DNA of 64,000 nt from an uncultured bacterium (GCA_937864225.1 CALMJK010000008.1:30294-94293), one strand, 5' to 3'. Shown: positions 42,533-53,316, counted from the first letter of the stretch. Numbers and translations: made by a program. Notes: a model not told the origin generated them from the sequence alone.

Positions 42533-43996
42533 CTAGAATTTCTTGCGCATGCGTGCGCTCAGGATTCCCAACTGTTCGCGGTACTTGGCCACGGTGCGGC
42601 GGGCGATCTTCAAGCCGCGCGCCGAGAGCATGTCGACGATCTTCTTGTCCGAGAGCGGGCGCAGGGGATTCTCCTTCGCCACGATCTCCTGGATCATCTC
42701 CTTGACGGCTTTGGCCGCGACTTCCTCGCCCTCTTCCGTGTCGAGACCGGCCGAGAAGAAGTACTTGAGCGGGAAGACCCCGCGCGGAGTCTGCACGTAC
42801 TTCTGTTTGGTCACGCGCGAAACCGTCGACTCGTGCATGCCGATCGCCGACGCTACCTGTTGCAGCGTAAGCGGTCTGAGCGCGATGGCGCCGTGCTCGA
42901 AAAAATCCTTCTGCTGCTGGACGATGGCCTCCATCACCTTGATCATGGTCCGCCGCCGCTGCTCGATGGTCTTGATGATCCACTCCGCGTAGCGACGCTT
43001 TTCGTCGATGAACTGAACCGTTTTGTTGTCCCGTCCGGGTCCCCGCTGGGAGAGGTCTTCGTAGGCGCGGCTCACGCGCAACCGCGGCAGGTTCCCGTCA
43101 TTCAGGTAGGCGACGTACTCGTCGTCCACCTTCTGCACGACGAGGTCGGGCATGATGAAACGGGCGCCCTCGCCTCCCGTGGCGAGACCGGGCTTAGGAT
43201 CCAGCTCGCCTATCCGTTCGGCAATGCTCTGCACTTCCTGCACGGACACCTTCATGTCGCGCGCGATGTCCGCGAACTTGCGCGTCTTGAGCGCTTCGAA
43301 ATGATGGCGGATGACGTGCGCCTCCGGCGAGTCGGCGCGGTCCTTCGCCTTCAGCTGCAACAGCAGGCATTCCCGCAGATCGCGCGCGGCCACACCGGGC
43401 GGATCGAACTCCTGGATCACCATGAGAATCCGCTCGACGCGCTCCGTCTCGATCTCGAAGAAAGCCGCGATCTCGCGCACGGGCGCCATCAGATAGCCGT
43501 CGCCGTTGAGGCTGCCGATGATGTACTCGCCGATCCGGCGGTCCAGCGGGTCGGTCATCACCATGTTCAACTGTTCGATCAGGGTCTGCTGCCCGCTCGG
43601 CACGAAGACCGGGACGCGTTCCAACTGGTCCTCGTCATCCGTCTCGGGTTCGAGCTGCTCCATGACGAACCCGTCCTTGAAATACTCGTCCCAGTCGATC
43701 GGTTCGGGCTTCTCGTCGTCTTCGCCCGCCGGATCGATGGCGCCCTGGTCCTCGGGAGCCGTGTCGGCGCTTCCCTCGTTCTCGGCGTCCGGAGCCTCTT
43801 GACGAGCCTCCTCCTCGTCTTCCTCCTCGGATTCCAATTCTTCCAGCAGGGGGTTCGCCTGCAGTTCCTGCCGCAGAATCTGCTCCAGCTCCAGGGTCGG
43901 CACCTGGAGAAGCTTGAGCGCCTGCTGCAGGCGTTGCGTCATGACCAGCTGCTGGCGCAGATGCAGACCCTGATGCAGCCGCAGGTTCATATCCAT
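42533..43996 (-). CDS. rpoN: RNA polymerase sigma-54 factor
   Basis: Directs polymerase to -24/-12 promoters and needs an AAA+ activator. The N-terminal Gln/Leu-rich region I (LHLRQQLVMTQRLQQALKLLQ) is followed by an unusually acidic region II (SEEEDEEEARQEAPDAENEG; about 45-100). The core-binding domain comes next, then the HTH, and the RpoN box ARRTVAKYRE near residue 468, before the end LGILSARMRKKF. At 487 aa it is complete. A sigma-54 activator at 59606-61198 in the same window is one candidate partner. Confidence 0.97.
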   Translation of the reverse strand: MDMNLRLHQGLHLRQQLVMTQRLQQALKLLQVPTLELEQILRQELQANPLLEELESEEEDEEEARQEAPDAENEGSADTAPEDQGAIDPAGEDDEKPEPIDWDEYFKDGFVMEQLEPETDDEDQLERVPVFVPSGQQTLIEQLNMVMTDPLDRRIGEYIIGSLNGDGYLMAPVREIAAFFEIETERVERILMVIQEFDPPGVAARDLRECLLLQLKAKDRADSPEAHVIRHHFEALKTRKFADIARDMKVSVQEVQSIAERIGELDPKPGLATGGEGARFIMPDLVVQKVDDEYVAYLNDGNLPRLRVSRAYEDLSQRGPGRDNKTVQFIDEKRRYAEWIIKTIEQRRRTMIKVMEAIVQQQKDFFEHGAIALRPLTLQQVASAIGMHESTVSRVTKQKYVQTPRGVFPLKYFFSAGLDTEEGEEVAAKAVKEMIQEIVAKENPLRPLSDKKIVDMLSARGLKIARRTVAKYREQLGILSARMRKKF

Positions 43997-44051
43997 ACGC
44001 TGGCAGCCTCTCGCTCGACGCGGGGCGGCGGAAGCCCTTCCGCAGCCCGTC

Positions 44052-44813
44052 CTAGAGCTTGAACGACTCTCCCAGGTAGATCTCCCGTGCCCGCGCGTCG
44101 CTCACGATCTCGCCGGGCGTGCCGGCGAGCGCGATGCGACCCTCGAACATGATGTAGGCGCGGTCGGTTATGGTCAGGGTTTCCCTCACGTTGTGATCTG
44201 TTATCAACACGCCCAACCCTCGCTCGCGCAGCTTCGCCACGCTGCGCTGTAGATCGGCCACGGCGATGGGATCGATTCCCGCGAACGGCTCGTCGAGCAA
44301 CATGAAACGAGGTTCGGTAACCAGGGCGCGCGCGATCTCCACGCGGCGGCGCTCGCCGCCGGACAGTTGATAACCTCGGCTTTGCCTGACGTGAGCGACA
44401 CCCATTTCGGCAAGCAGTTCCTCCAGCCGCTGTTTCCGTTGCACCCGCGACAGCGGCAGCGTCTCGAGGATGGCCAGGATGTTCTCCTCGACCGTCATCT
44501 TGCGGAAGATAGACGCCTCTTGCGGCAGATAGCCTATGCCCAGGCGCGCGCGACCGTGCATCGGCAACCGCGAGATGTCCTGTCCGCCCACGCGCACCAT
44601 CCCGGCGTCGGGCCGGATGAAACCCACGATGATGTAGAACGTCGTGGTCTTGCCCGCGCCGTTGGGACCCAGCAGCCCGGTGACCTCGCCCGGCCGCAGA
44701 ACCAGGTCCACTCCATCCACGACCGCGCGACCGCGATAGACCTTGCGCAAGCCCTCGGCCACCAGCAGGGTCGTCGCCGCCGGCGCGCTGGAAATCACCG
44801 GCTGGAGGGTCAT
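44052..44813 (-). CDS. lptB: LPS export ABC transporter ATPase LptB
   Basis: Powers LPS extraction by LptFG. Walker A is GPNGAGKTT (about residues 48-56), the Q-loop [10 protein letters not shown], the ABC signature [15 protein letters not shown] and Walker [14 protein letters not shown], followed by the H-loop ITDHNVRET. At 253 aa it is normal. Its start overlaps the lptC stop (ATGA), and rpoN follows, the widespread lptC-lptB-rpoN order. The matching permeases LptF and LptG are encoded at 29783-32259. Confidence 0.96.
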   Translation of the reverse strand: MTLQPVISSAPAATTLLVAEGLRKVYRGRAVVDGVDLVLRPGEVTGLLGPNGAGKTTTFYIIVGFIRPDAGMVRVGGQDISRLPMHGRARLGIGYLPQEASIFRKMTVEENILAILETLPLSRVQRKQRLEELLAEMGVAHVRQSRGYQLSGGERRRVEIARALVTEPRFMLLDEPFAGIDPIAVADLQRSVAKLRERGLGVLITDHNVRETLTITDRAYIMFEGRIALAGTPGEIVSDARAREIYLGESFKL

Positions 44814-45364
44814 GGCGACCCGCCTTCCGGCGCGGCCTCGGTTTCCGTGACGGCGGCATCCACGCGATCGCGGATCTCGAAATAATCCAGCGACGGATTC
44901 GCCACCAGACCGAAGCCGGTGGCGACGTCGCCACCGCGCGTGAAACGGTTGAAGACCTCGTTCGTGATCAGACCCGTGCGGTGTTCGTAGCGCAGTTCCT
45001 TGGTCTCCAGACGCTTACCGTCCACGGTGGTCACGACGACGTCGTCCCAGGCGAACAAATCCTTGGTCTGCGGATTGGCGCGACCATGCTGGGAGGTCAG
45101 CGTCGATTGGAAAACACCTTCACGGTAGAATTCCATGCGGGGGGCATCCAGTTCGACCTCCGTGTCGCCCGCGTACCGGCGCATGCAGTCGGCGGTCAGC
45201 GTCCAGGAACGGAGCCCCTGCTCCGACTGGATGAGGCGATAAGCGAAGATCTCCTGCTCGGGCACGCGTTCCGGCGCGGATCCGCCGGCTGGTTGCGGCG
45301 AGTCGCCGCAGCCAAGAACCAGCCCCAACGCCAAGCTTCCCGCGGCGAGAAATCCCTTGAGCAT
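44810..45364 (-). CDS. lptC: LPS export periplasmic protein LptC, lipoprotein form
   Basis: Receives LPS from LptFG and passes it to LptA. The 184-residue protein begins [19 protein letters not shown], where LVLGC is a lipobox, suggesting attachment by a lipid rather than the single helix of E. coli LptC. The body has the OstA/LptC jellyroll phrases [67 protein letters not shown]. The ATG at 45364 is preceded by GGGAG. Its usual neighbour lptA is missing between lptC and lptB, and no LptA candidate is elsewhere in the window. OstA-domain assignment to LptA cannot be wholly excluded. Confidence 0.86.
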   Translation of the reverse strand: MLKGFLAAGSLALGLVLGCGDSPQPAGGSAPERVPEQEIFAYRLIQSEQGLRSWTLTADCMRRYAGDTEVELDAPRMEFYREGVFQSTLTSQHGRANPQTKDLFAWDDVVVTTVDGKRLETKELRYEHRTGLITNEVFNRFTRGGDVATGFGLVANPSLDYFEIRDRVDAAVTETEAAPEGGSP

Positions 45365-45473
45365 CACGACTCCCGGATGCCGCTTCGCGGCCGCCACGGC
45401 GGTCCGTGCGCCCACCTGCCGCTGTCCCGCTCGCCCCAACCCGTCCCGCCCCTCTGTCGGTGTCCTGTCGGCC

Positions 45474-46433
45474 TCACCAGCGCTCGTGAAACCAAATCCA
45501 TTCGGCCGGCGCCTCGCGGATCAGCCTCTCCAGCGCCGCGTTGCAAGCACTCAACAAATCATACACCGTCTGCGACTTTTCGGCTCCCACTGGTCGCAGC
45601 GCGGGCAGGTGGCGCACGTGGTGGCCCTCCCCCCGCCGCCGGATGGCGACCGGCAGGATCGGCGCTTTCAGCCGCAGAGCCAGGCGCGCGAACCCCACGG
45701 GGGTCGGCGCCGGCCGCCCGAAAAATGGCACGTCCAGGTTGTGCACGTGCGTGTTCTGGTCCAGCAAGACAGCCACCGCCCCGCCCGCGCGCAAGTGCCT
45801 GAGCATCGGCCGCAGATCGCCTCCGCGGGGCAAAGGTTGCAGGCCCAACTGGATCCGCTGTTCATTCAGCAACCGGTCCACGGGGGCGTTATGGACCGTT
45901 CCGGTCACCACCGCCAGGCCGCCCAATTCACGAGCCAGCCAAGCCCCCAGCAGCTCCCAGCAACCGAGATGGCCGGTCAGGACGAGCAGCCCGCGCCCTT
46001 CCTTCAGCAGCGCGCGCGCCGCCGCCCCCGCGCCGTCGTCGGTGACGGCGGCCAGGTTGCGGGGGGCGTGGCGCGCCAGGGCCAGCGCGTCGTAGAGGTT
46101 GGCGCCCAGGGCCGCCGCGCTCTCCTTCAGCAAGACTTCCCTGGCCCCGGCGGGCAAGTCGGGAAACGCGCGGGAGATATTCACCCGCGCCCGCTTCCGC
46201 TCCGCGGCGCGGCAGCGCAAGGCCCACCGCCCCAGCGCCCGGCCGGCAGCCCGCCCCACGCGCGGCGGCAGCCCGCCGGCCGCCGCCAGCGCCCCGCGCG
46301 CCACGGCGTGCCAGAACCGCCGCCGCAACCGCCGCCACCAGGGCAACGGCCGCCCGGGCAGGCCGGCGCCTCCACTCAGGCTGAGGCGGGGCGGAGCCGG
46401 CGTCAAGCACAACCTGTGCCACATGGATAACAT
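45474..46433 (-). CDS. Lipid A late acyltransferase family protein (LpxL/HtrB-like)
   Basis: A membrane-associated acyltransferase of 319 aa, likely adding a secondary acyl chain to Kdo-lipid A. The HxxxxE/D catalytic motif is in LTGHLGCWELLG (His and Glu five residues apart); LLDQNTHVHNLDVPFFGRPAPT and the ending PAEWIWFHERW are family-typical. The N-terminal 60 residues are rich in Arg and Pro, with a weak hydrophobic segment. Two ATGs (46433 and 46424) are possible. The context, kdsD upstream and lptC downstream, suits a lipid A role; lipid or siderophore acyl transfer is the alternative. A short A/T-rich patch precedes the start. Confidence 0.88.
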   Translation of the reverse strand: MLSMWHRLCLTPAPPRLSLSGGAGLPGRPLPWWRRLRRRFWHAVARGALAAAGGLPPRVGRAAGRALGRWALRCRAAERKRARVNISRAFPDLPAGAREVLLKESAAALGANLYDALALARHAPRNLAAVTDDGAGAAARALLKEGRGLLVLTGHLGCWELLGAWLARELGGLAVVTGTVHNAPVDRLLNEQRIQLGLQPLPRGGDLRPMLRHLRAGGAVAVLLDQNTHVHNLDVPFFGRPAPTPVGFARLALRLKAPILPVAIRRRGEGHHVRHLPALRPVGAEKSQTVYDLLSACNAALERLIREAPAEWIWFHERW

Positions 46434-46454
46434 ATTGTCATATAATTACATAGC

Positions 46455-47456
46455 CTAGAGCAGACCAGCGCGCAAGACATCGTGGATGTGCAGCAGACCG
46501 ACGGGCCGGCGCTCGCCGTCGACGACGATCAGCAAGGTCACCGGCCCCTGTGGGCGACGCTCCATCAAGCGCAAGGCGCTCGCCACCAGGGAATCAGGCG
46601 CGATGACCGTGGGGTTGTCGTTCATGGACTCGGTGATGGGTCGGTCGAGAGCGTTCTCGTCGGCCAGAAGAGCCCGCTTGACGTCACCGTCCACGCAGAT
46701 CCCGACCAGCAGTCCCGCGTCGTCCACGACACACGTCCCGCCCAGCCTCTTGCCCACGATCTCGGGCAGCGCCTCGCGCAGGGAGACGCGCCGGGAGACC
46801 ACCGGCAATTGCTCCCCGCTGTGCATCAGTTCGCTCACGCGCATAAGCAGGGAGCGGCCGAGAGCGCCGCTGGGATGGAAGGCCGCGAAGTCCTCGGACG
46901 TGAAGCCCCTCAACTCGAGCAGCGCGAGGGCTAGCGCGTCGCCCATCACGGCGGCCACCGTGGCGCTGCTGGTGGGGGTCAAGCCCAGCGGACAGGCCTC
47001 GCGCGCGATGAGGCACAGCAGCACCACGTCGGCCAGCCGCGCCAATTCCGCGTCGGGGCGGCCCGTGATCGCGATCACGGTCATCCCGAGCTGCCGGCAA
47101 GGGCCGATCAGGTTGTTGACCTCGCGGTTGTTGCCGCTGCGGGAGATCGCGATGAGCACGTCGCCGCGTCGCACGATGCCGAGGTCGCCGTGCGTGGCCT
47201 CGACGGGATGGATGAACAGGCTCGGCGTCCCCGTGGCGGTCAGCGTCGCCGCCGTCTTGCGCGCGACGAGGCCCGATTTGCCCAGCCCCGTGACCAGCAC
47301 GCTGCCGCGGCACTCGAGAATGGCGCGCACGGCCTGCGCGAACGCCGGTCCCAGCCCCGCGCCGACCGCTTCCACCGCCGCCGCCTCCGCGCGGAAGGTG
47401 CGCCGGCCGCTGGCTAGGATTTCAGCGTCGTCGCAAGCGAGCGGTCGATCGTTCAT
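46455..47456 (-). CDS. kdsD: D-arabinose 5-phosphate isomerase
   Basis: Makes arabinose 5-phosphate from ribulose 5-phosphate, the first committed step of Kdo synthesis. The SIS domain (about 38-175) has SVLVTGLGKSGLVARKTAATLTATG, THGDLGIVRRGDVLIAISRSGNN and the CPLGLTPTSSAT pocket. A pair of CBS domains fills the C-terminal 130 residues (GGTCVVDDAGLLVGICVDGDVKR). At 333 aa it is complete. The ATG at 47456 overlaps the kdsC stop. This keeps the order kdsA-kdsC-kdsD of the pathway. Confidence 0.95.
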   Translation of the reverse strand: MNDRPLACDDAEILASGRRTFRAEAAAVEAVGAGLGPAFAQAVRAILECRGSVLVTGLGKSGLVARKTAATLTATGTPSLFIHPVEATHGDLGIVRRGDVLIAISRSGNNREVNNLIGPCRQLGMTVIAITGRPDAELARLADVVLLCLIAREACPLGLTPTSSATVAAVMGDALALALLELRGFTSEDFAAFHPSGALGRSLLMRVSELMHSGEQLPVVSRRVSLREALPEIVGKRLGGTCVVDDAGLLVGICVDGDVKRALLADENALDRPITESMNDNPTVIAPDSLVASALRLMERRPQGPVTLLIVVDGERRPVGLLHIHDVLRAGLL

Positions 47457-48091
47457 GACCCCGCCTCCCGCGGCGCGTCCCGGCCGGCGTGCGGTGACGG
47501 ACCGGCCGCCAGCTTCAAGAGCGCCTTCCCGTACAGGCCCTGCAGCTTCAGCATCAAGTCGGTGATCTCCCGCACGGCCCCGCGGCCGCCCGCGGCTCGG
47601 GTCACCCACCGCGCCCGTTCCCTCACCTCCGCCGGCGCCTCCGGCACGCTGATCGGCAGGGCGACGGCGTCCAGGGCCGGGATGTCCAGCACGTCGTCTC
47701 CCATGTACGCCGTCTCTTCCGGAGCACAACCGGCCTGCCGCAGGATCTCGTCCAGCGCCGCCCGCTTGTCGAAGCGATCGAGCTTGATGACGTCGAAGCC
47801 GAGATCGCGACAGCGCCGTGCCGCGATGGGACTCGGCCGTCCGGTCAAAAGGGCCAGCTTGAGACCGGCGGCATGGGCCTGCGCCAATCCGAAGCCGTCG
47901 CGGCTGTCGAATTCCTTGAGCGCCTCGCCGTCGAAGCCATAGATGATGTTGGCCGCGGTCAGCACGCCGTCGGCGTCGAACACCAGCAGGCGCACGGCGG
48001 CGAAGGCCGCACGCAGATCGCTCGGCAGCAGCGCCTCCGCCTCGCGCCGGTACTCGTCATCGCTGCGGGGCGGCCACGGACGCGCCTTCAC
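47453..48091 (-). CDS. kdsC: 3-deoxy-D-manno-octulosonate 8-phosphate phosphatase
   Basis: HAD-superfamily phosphatase releasing Kdo from Kdo 8-phosphate. LLVFDADGVLT carries the two catalytic aspartates (motif I), LALLTGRPSP is motif II and AYMGDDVLDIPAL motif IV; no cap domain, consistent with the KdsC type. At 212 aa it has an extra N-terminal 30 residues and a C-terminal tail of about 20 residues. The GTG at 48091 overlaps the kdsA stop (GTGA), and its own stop overlaps the kdsD start, so kdsA-kdsC-kdsD are likely coupled. Confidence 0.93.
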   Translation of the reverse strand: MKARPWPPRSDDEYRREAEALLPSDLRAAFAAVRLLVFDADGVLTAANIIYGFDGEALKEFDSRDGFGLAQAHAAGLKLALLTGRPSPIAARRCRDLGFDVIKLDRFDKRAALDEILRQAGCAPEETAYMGDDVLDIPALDAVALPISVPEAPAEVRERARWVTRAAGGRGAVREITDLMLKLQGLYGKALLKLAAGPSPHAGRDAPREAGS

Positions 48092-48951
48092 GCCTGGGCC
48101 TCCAGGAAGAGTTCCCGCACGCGACGAACCTGGTCTATCAAGGGCGCGAAAGCGGCCAACGGCAACTGGCTGGCTGCGTCGCTGAACGCGCGCGGCGGGT
48201 CGGGATGCACCTCGAGGAAAAGCGCGTCCGCCCCCGCCGCCGCGCCGCAGCGGGCCAGCAGCGGGATCATCTCGGGCGCGCCTCCCGTCGCCTGTCCCGT
48301 GCTGCCCGGCGCCTGCACGGCGTGCGTGGCGTCCATGACCACCGGCAGGCCCAGCCCCCGCATCACCGCGACGCCGCGGAAATCCACGACGAGATCGCGA
48401 TAGCCGAAGAAGGTGCCGCGCTCGGTGGCGAGAACGCCCGGGCAGCCGGCCGTCCGCAGCTTGGCCGCGACGTGCGCCAGGTCGGCCGGCGCCAGGAACT
48501 GCCCCTTCTTCACGTTGACGACGCGCCCCGTCGCGCCCGCTGCCTCGAGCAACGACGTCTGTCGGCAGAGAAAGGCCGGGATCTGCAGGACGTCCACGAC
48601 CGCCGCGGCGGCCGCGGCCTCGGCCGGCTGGTGGATGTCGGTGAGCAGCGGCACGCCGTGCTCGTCTGCGATCCGTTGGAGCAGCTTCAACCCCTCCTGC
48701 GGCCCCGGGCCGCGGGGCGAGGCGCCGCTGGTGCGGTTGTCCTTGAGGTAGCTCGCCTTGAAGCAATAGCCCACGCCCAGTCGCCGGCACGCGGCCGCCA
48801 GTTCGCCCGCCGTCCGCAGCATGTCGTCGGGCGCCTCGAGCACGCACGGCCCCGCGATCACGTACAACGGTTGGCCGGCGCCGATCCGCCGGTCGCGGAC
48901 CGTCACGGGCGCGGCCGCACGCGCGGCACCGGCTGTAGGCCTGGCCTCCAT
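48088..48951 (-). CDS. kdsA: Kdo 8-phosphate synthase
   Basis: Condenses PEP with arabinose 5-phosphate. The AGPCVLE motif, FKASYLKDNRTS, LTDIHQPAEA, QIPAFLCRQTSLLEAA, VNVKKGQFLAP, ATERGTFFGYRDLVVDFR and DATHAVQAPG follow in the family order. The AxPCxxE, FCRQTS and DATH segments include the metal and substrate sites; Cys near AGPC hints at a metal-dependent type. At 287 aa it is slightly longer than usual, with a 25-residue N-terminal leader. It lies 17 bases after pyrG. Confidence 0.95.
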   Translation of the reverse strand: MEARPTAGAARAAAPVTVRDRRIGAGQPLYVIAGPCVLEAPDDMLRTAGELAAACRRLGVGYCFKASYLKDNRTSGASPRGPGPQEGLKLLQRIADEHGVPLLTDIHQPAEAAAAAAVVDVLQIPAFLCRQTSLLEAAGATGRVVNVKKGQFLAPADLAHVAAKLRTAGCPGVLATERGTFFGYRDLVVDFRGVAVMRGLGLPVVMDATHAVQAPGSTGQATGGAPEMIPLLARCGAAAGADALFLEVHPDPPRAFSDAASQLPLAAFAPLIDQVRRVRELFLEAQA

Positions 48952-48968
48952 GTCCGTTCCCTCCCCGC

Positions 48969-50612
<1,644 letters not shown>

Positions 50613-50651
50613 CGCGACCTCCCGGTCACGGCGCCTCGGCGGCCTGCCCGC

Positions 50652-51398
50652 TCAGGCGGGCCAGAGGCGACGGACGCGTTCCAGGTCCTCGGGCGTGTCG
50701 ACACCGATCGCGCGGCGCTGCGTGCGCGCCACCGCGATCCCCAGGCCGTGCTCGAGCGCGCGCAGCTGTTCGAGACCTTCGGCGCTCTCCAGCGGGGTCC
50801 GCGGCAGATCCAGGAAGCGCAACAGAGCCGCGCGGCGCCAGGCATAGATCCCGACGTGCCGCAGAGCCAGACGATCGCCCGCCGGATCCGCGCCCGGGAA
50901 GGCGCCCGGCAGCGCCGCTCGCGAAAAGTACAGGGCCTGCCCACGCTGATCCAGCAGAACCTTCACGCAGTTGGGGTCGCGCCATTCCTGCGGGCCCGCC
51001 AACGGGTGCGCCAAGGTGGCCAGCGCGGCGCCCTCGTCGGCGCGCAGGACCGCCACGAGCCGATCGGCGTCGACCGGATCGAGCAGCGGCTCGTCGCCCT
51101 GCAGGTTCACGATCCACGGGAACTGTGGCCGCCGCCGGGCCACCTCGCCGACGCGGTCGGTGCCCGTCGCGTGCTCCCCGGTCAGCTCGCAGACGAAGCC
51201 GTGGGCGGTCACCGCGTCGCGGATGCGGGGATCGTCGGTCGCGACGACCACGGCGCCGGCCTCGCGCATGCCGGCGGCGCGCTCGGCCACGCGCACGACC
51301 AGCGGACGGCCGTTCAGATCGGCCAGAGCCTTGCCGGGAAACCGGCTCGAGGCCCAGCGGGCCGGAATCACCACCAGCGCTTCGCCGCGTTCGTCCAT
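50652..51398 (-). CDS. kdsB: CMP-Kdo synthetase (3-deoxy-manno-octulosonate cytidylyltransferase)
   Basis: Activates Kdo to CMP-Kdo. ALVVIPARWASSRFPGKALADLNGRPLV is the nucleotide-binding N-terminus, TGTDRVGEVAR the sugar site, and VNLQGDEPLLDP the Mg motif. At 248 aa it is normal. It is the first gene of the long LPS/sigma-54/PTS run and starts after a strong palindrome that likely terminates rpmA transcription. A promoter must lie in the 74-base spacer, but none is clear. Confidence 0.96.
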   Translation of the reverse strand: MDERGEALVVIPARWASSRFPGKALADLNGRPLVVRVAERAAGMREAGAVVVATDDPRIRDAVTAHGFVCELTGEHATGTDRVGEVARRRPQFPWIVNLQGDEPLLDPVDADRLVAVLRADEGAALATLAHPLAGPQEWRDPNCVKVLLDQRGQALYFSRAALPGAFPGADPAGDRLALRHVGIYAWRRAALLRFLDLPRTPLESAEGLEQLRALEHGLGIAVARTQRRAIGVDTPEDLERVRRLWPA

Positions 51399-51419
51399 GC
51401 GCCCGTCCCCTCAAAGAGG

Positions 51420-51445
51420 AACCCATCCCCCGCGGGGGATGGGTT
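51420..51445 (-). terminator. Perfect palindrome between rpmA and kdsB
   Basis: A 26-base perfect palindrome whose arms read AACCCATCCCCCG on each side. On the minus strand TTCCTCTTT follows, a passable U-rich tail. It lies 27 bases after the rpmA stop and 22 bases before the kdsB start, so it is likely the rplU-rpmA terminator. Confidence 0.7.
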
Positions 51446-51472
51446 CGCGGGAAACGTCTCGCCCTCTCCCCG

Positions 51473-51727
51473 CTACGCGGGCAGGACGCTGACCCGGGTG
51501 CGGCCCTTGATCGAGGACTTGAAGGCGACCACGCCGTCGATCAGGGCGAACAGCGTGTCGTCCCCTCCCTTGCCCACGTTGTGCCCCGGATGAATCTTCG
51601 TGCCGCGCTGGCGGACCAGGATCGTGCCGGCGAGGACCTTCTGGCCGCCGAAGCGCTTGACGCCCAGCCGCTGCGAATTGCTGTCGCGGCCGTTGCGCGA
51701 ACTGCCGACGCCTTTTTTGTGAGCCAT
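51473..51727 (-). CDS. rpmA: 50S ribosomal protein L27
   Basis: An 84-residue L27 near the peptidyl transferase centre. [19 protein letters not shown] is the exact conserved N-terminus; there is no cleavable N-terminal extension of the Firmicutes type. [22 protein letters not shown] continues the family pattern. It lies 31 bases after rplU. The usual third gene of this group, obg, is not next; the operon ends in a palindrome. Confidence 0.98.
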   Translation of the reverse strand: MAHKKGVGSSRNGRDSNSQRLGVKRFGGQKVLAGTILVRQRGTKIHPGHNVGKGGDDTLFALIDGVVAFKSSIKGRTRVSVLPA

Positions 51728-51758
51728 GTCCGAACTCCCTGCGCCAGACGCGCGACTC

Positions 51759-52073
51759 TCAGCCGGTCACGATGCCGGTGACGCGAATCTCGGTAAAATG
51801 CTGCCGGTGACCGCCGGTGCGGCGGTAGCCCTTCCGGCGCTTCTTCTTGAAGACGATGATCTTGGCGTCGCGACCGTGCCGCACGACCTCCGCCGCGACG
51901 TGGCAGCCCGCGACGACCGGCTGGCCGACCTTGACCGTGTCGCCATCGGCGTACAGCAGCACCTCGTCGAACTTCACCTGCGAACCGGGTTCGGCGTCGA
52001 TGAGGGGCACCTCGACGAGTTGACTCGGCTCGAGCCTGAACTGCATATCTTGAATCTTCACCACGGCATACAT
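51759..52073 (-). CDS. rplU: 50S ribosomal protein L21
   Basis: A 104-residue 23S rRNA-binding protein. [23 protein letters not shown] and [27 protein letters not shown] are the conserved ends. The start at 52073 is fixed by the family N-terminus; a longer frame upstream is the untranslated leader. That leader (52074-52168) contains two stem-loops, and a strong promoter lies just beyond it. It is divergent to trxB. Confidence 0.97.
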   Translation of the reverse strand: MYAVVKIQDMQFRLEPSQLVEVPLIDAEPGSQVKFDEVLLYADGDTVKVGQPVVAGCHVAAEVVRHGRDAKIIVFKKKRRKGYRRTGGHRQHFTEIRVTGIVTG

Positions 52074-52168
52074 GGGCAAATCTCCGCCGTCCCGGACCGC
52101 CTCTGGTTCGCAGTCGGCGACCGAACCGCTGGTTGCAGACGATCGGCCGCCCCTCAGGCGGCCGCAAT
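52074..52168 (-). promoter_or_regulatory. Structured 5' leader of rplU-rpmA
   Basis: About 95 bases between the predicted transcription start and the rplU ATG. Two inverted repeats are visible: 52144-52164 (8-bp arms CGGCCGCC/GGCGGCCG, 5-base loop) and 52105-52127 (GGTTCG/CGAACC with a further GTC/GAC pairing inside). Such leaders often bind their own ribosomal protein to repress translation. No sequence match to a known L21 leader class is claimed. Confidence 0.45.
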
Positions 52169-52175
52169 AGCAAAT

Positions 52176-52203
52176 ATTTAACACTTCTACGCTCGCCAGT
52201 CAA
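52176..52203 (-). promoter_or_regulatory. Promoter of rplU-rpmA
   Basis: TTGACT and TTAAAT, 16 bases apart on the minus strand (or TAAATA with 17), in an A/T-rich patch. This is one of the best matches to sigma-70 boxes in the window and it lies just upstream of a ribosomal protein operon. Confidence 0.65.
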
Positions 52204-52241
52204 GTCCCCAACGGCCGGCTCGGCCGCGCCCCCCCGGGGGG

Positions 52242-52270
52242 TTGACAGGCCCCTGGGCCCGTTCTATGAA
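52242..52270 (+). promoter_or_regulatory. Promoter of trxB
   Basis: TTGACA, a 17-base spacer and TATGAA on the plus strand, 45 bases before the trxB ATG. A near-consensus housekeeping promoter, divergent from the rplU promoter 39 bases away. A run of C then G precedes the -35 box. Confidence 0.7.
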
Positions 52271-52314
52271 GGGGGCGCGACCCCCACGCCACCCCAAGCG
52301 CCCGCGGAGGCCAC

Positions 52315-53253
52315 ATGAGCAGCGAGAACGTCCACAAGGTCGTCATCATCGGCGCCGGCCCGGCCGGTTACACGGCCGCGATCTACCTGAGCCGCGCGAA
52401 CATCCCCAACCTGATCCTCCAGGGCGACCAGCCGGGCGGGCAGTTGACGATCACGACCGAGGTGGAGAATTTTCCGGGCTTCCCGGAGGGGATCCAGGGC
52501 CCGGAATTGACCGATCGGTTCCGCGCCCAGGCGGCCCGCTTCGGGTCGGAGATCGTGGCCCAAACGGTCCGGCGCGTGGACCTGTCGCGACGCCCTTTCA
52601 CCGTCTGGACGGACGGCGCCGACTACCGGACGCGCTCCCTGATCCTGGCCACCGGCTCGACCGCGCGCTGGTTGAGCCTGCCGGAGGAGGAAGCGTTCCA
52701 CGGCAAGGGCGTGTCCGCCTGCGCCACGTGCGACGGCTTCTTCTTCCGCGGCCAGGAGATCGCAGTGGTCGGAGGCGGCGACACCGCCTTGGAGGAGGCG
52801 ATCTTCCTGACCAACTTCGCCACGAAGGTCACGATCGTCCACCGCCGCGGGGAGCTGCGCGCCTCGCGGATCATGCAGGAGCGGGCGCTGAAGAATCCGA
52901 AAATCGCGTTCGCCTGGCACAGCGTGGTGAAACGGCTCGTCGGCGACGCGCAAGGCAGCCTGTCCGCGGCCGTGCTCGAGGACGTGCGCGACGGCGCCGC
53001 GCGCGAGCTGGCCGTGACCGGCCTCTTCGTCGCGATCGGCCACACGCCCAACACCGCCTTCCTGGGCGATCAGGTCGCGCTCGACGACAACGGCTATGTC
53101 GTGACGAAGCCCGGGCGCACCACGACGAGCGTCGAGGGGGTGTTCGCCTGCGGCGACGTGCAGGACCACGTGTGGCGGCAGGCAATCACGGCCGCCGGCA
53201 CCGGCTGCATGGCCGCGCTCGAATGCGAGCGCTGGTTGGCCGCCCAGCCGTAG
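52315..53253 (+). CDS. trxB: Thioredoxin reductase
   Basis: Flavoenzyme that reduces thioredoxin with NADPH. FAD site VVIIGAGPAGYTAAIYLSRANI at the N-terminus, active-site disulphide CATC (about 136-139, in SACATCDGFFFRG), NAD(P) site VVGGGDTALEEA with HRRGELRAS, which carries the NADPH-favouring arginines, and GVFACGDVQDHVWRQAITAAGTGCMAA at the end. At 312 aa it is standard. GGAGG lies before the ATG, and a good promoter lies upstream. It is transcribed alone and converges on folE. Confidence 0.97.
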   Translation: MSSENVHKVVIIGAGPAGYTAAIYLSRANIPNLILQGDQPGGQLTITTEVENFPGFPEGIQGPELTDRFRAQAARFGSEIVAQTVRRVDLSRRPFTVWTDGADYRTRSLILATGSTARWLSLPEEEAFHGKGVSACATCDGFFFRGQEIAVVGGGDTALEEAIFLTNFATKVTIVHRRGELRASRIMQERALKNPKIAFAWHSVVKRLVGDAQGSLSAAVLEDVRDGAARELAVTGLFVAIGHTPNTAFLGDQVALDDNGYVVTKPGRTTTSVEGVFACGDVQDHVWRQAITAAGTGCMAALECERWLAAQP

Positions 53254-53316
53254 CGGGCTGGCGCCGCTCGCGACGAGCGCCGTGGGCCCAGCGCGCCGCG
53301 CAAGCGACGTCGCGCG

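Noticed and set aside
45720..45745. TGGCAC followed by TTGT, resembling a sigma-54 promoter
   Set aside because: The spacing is seven rather than five bases and it lies inside the acyltransferase gene on the strand opposite to it.
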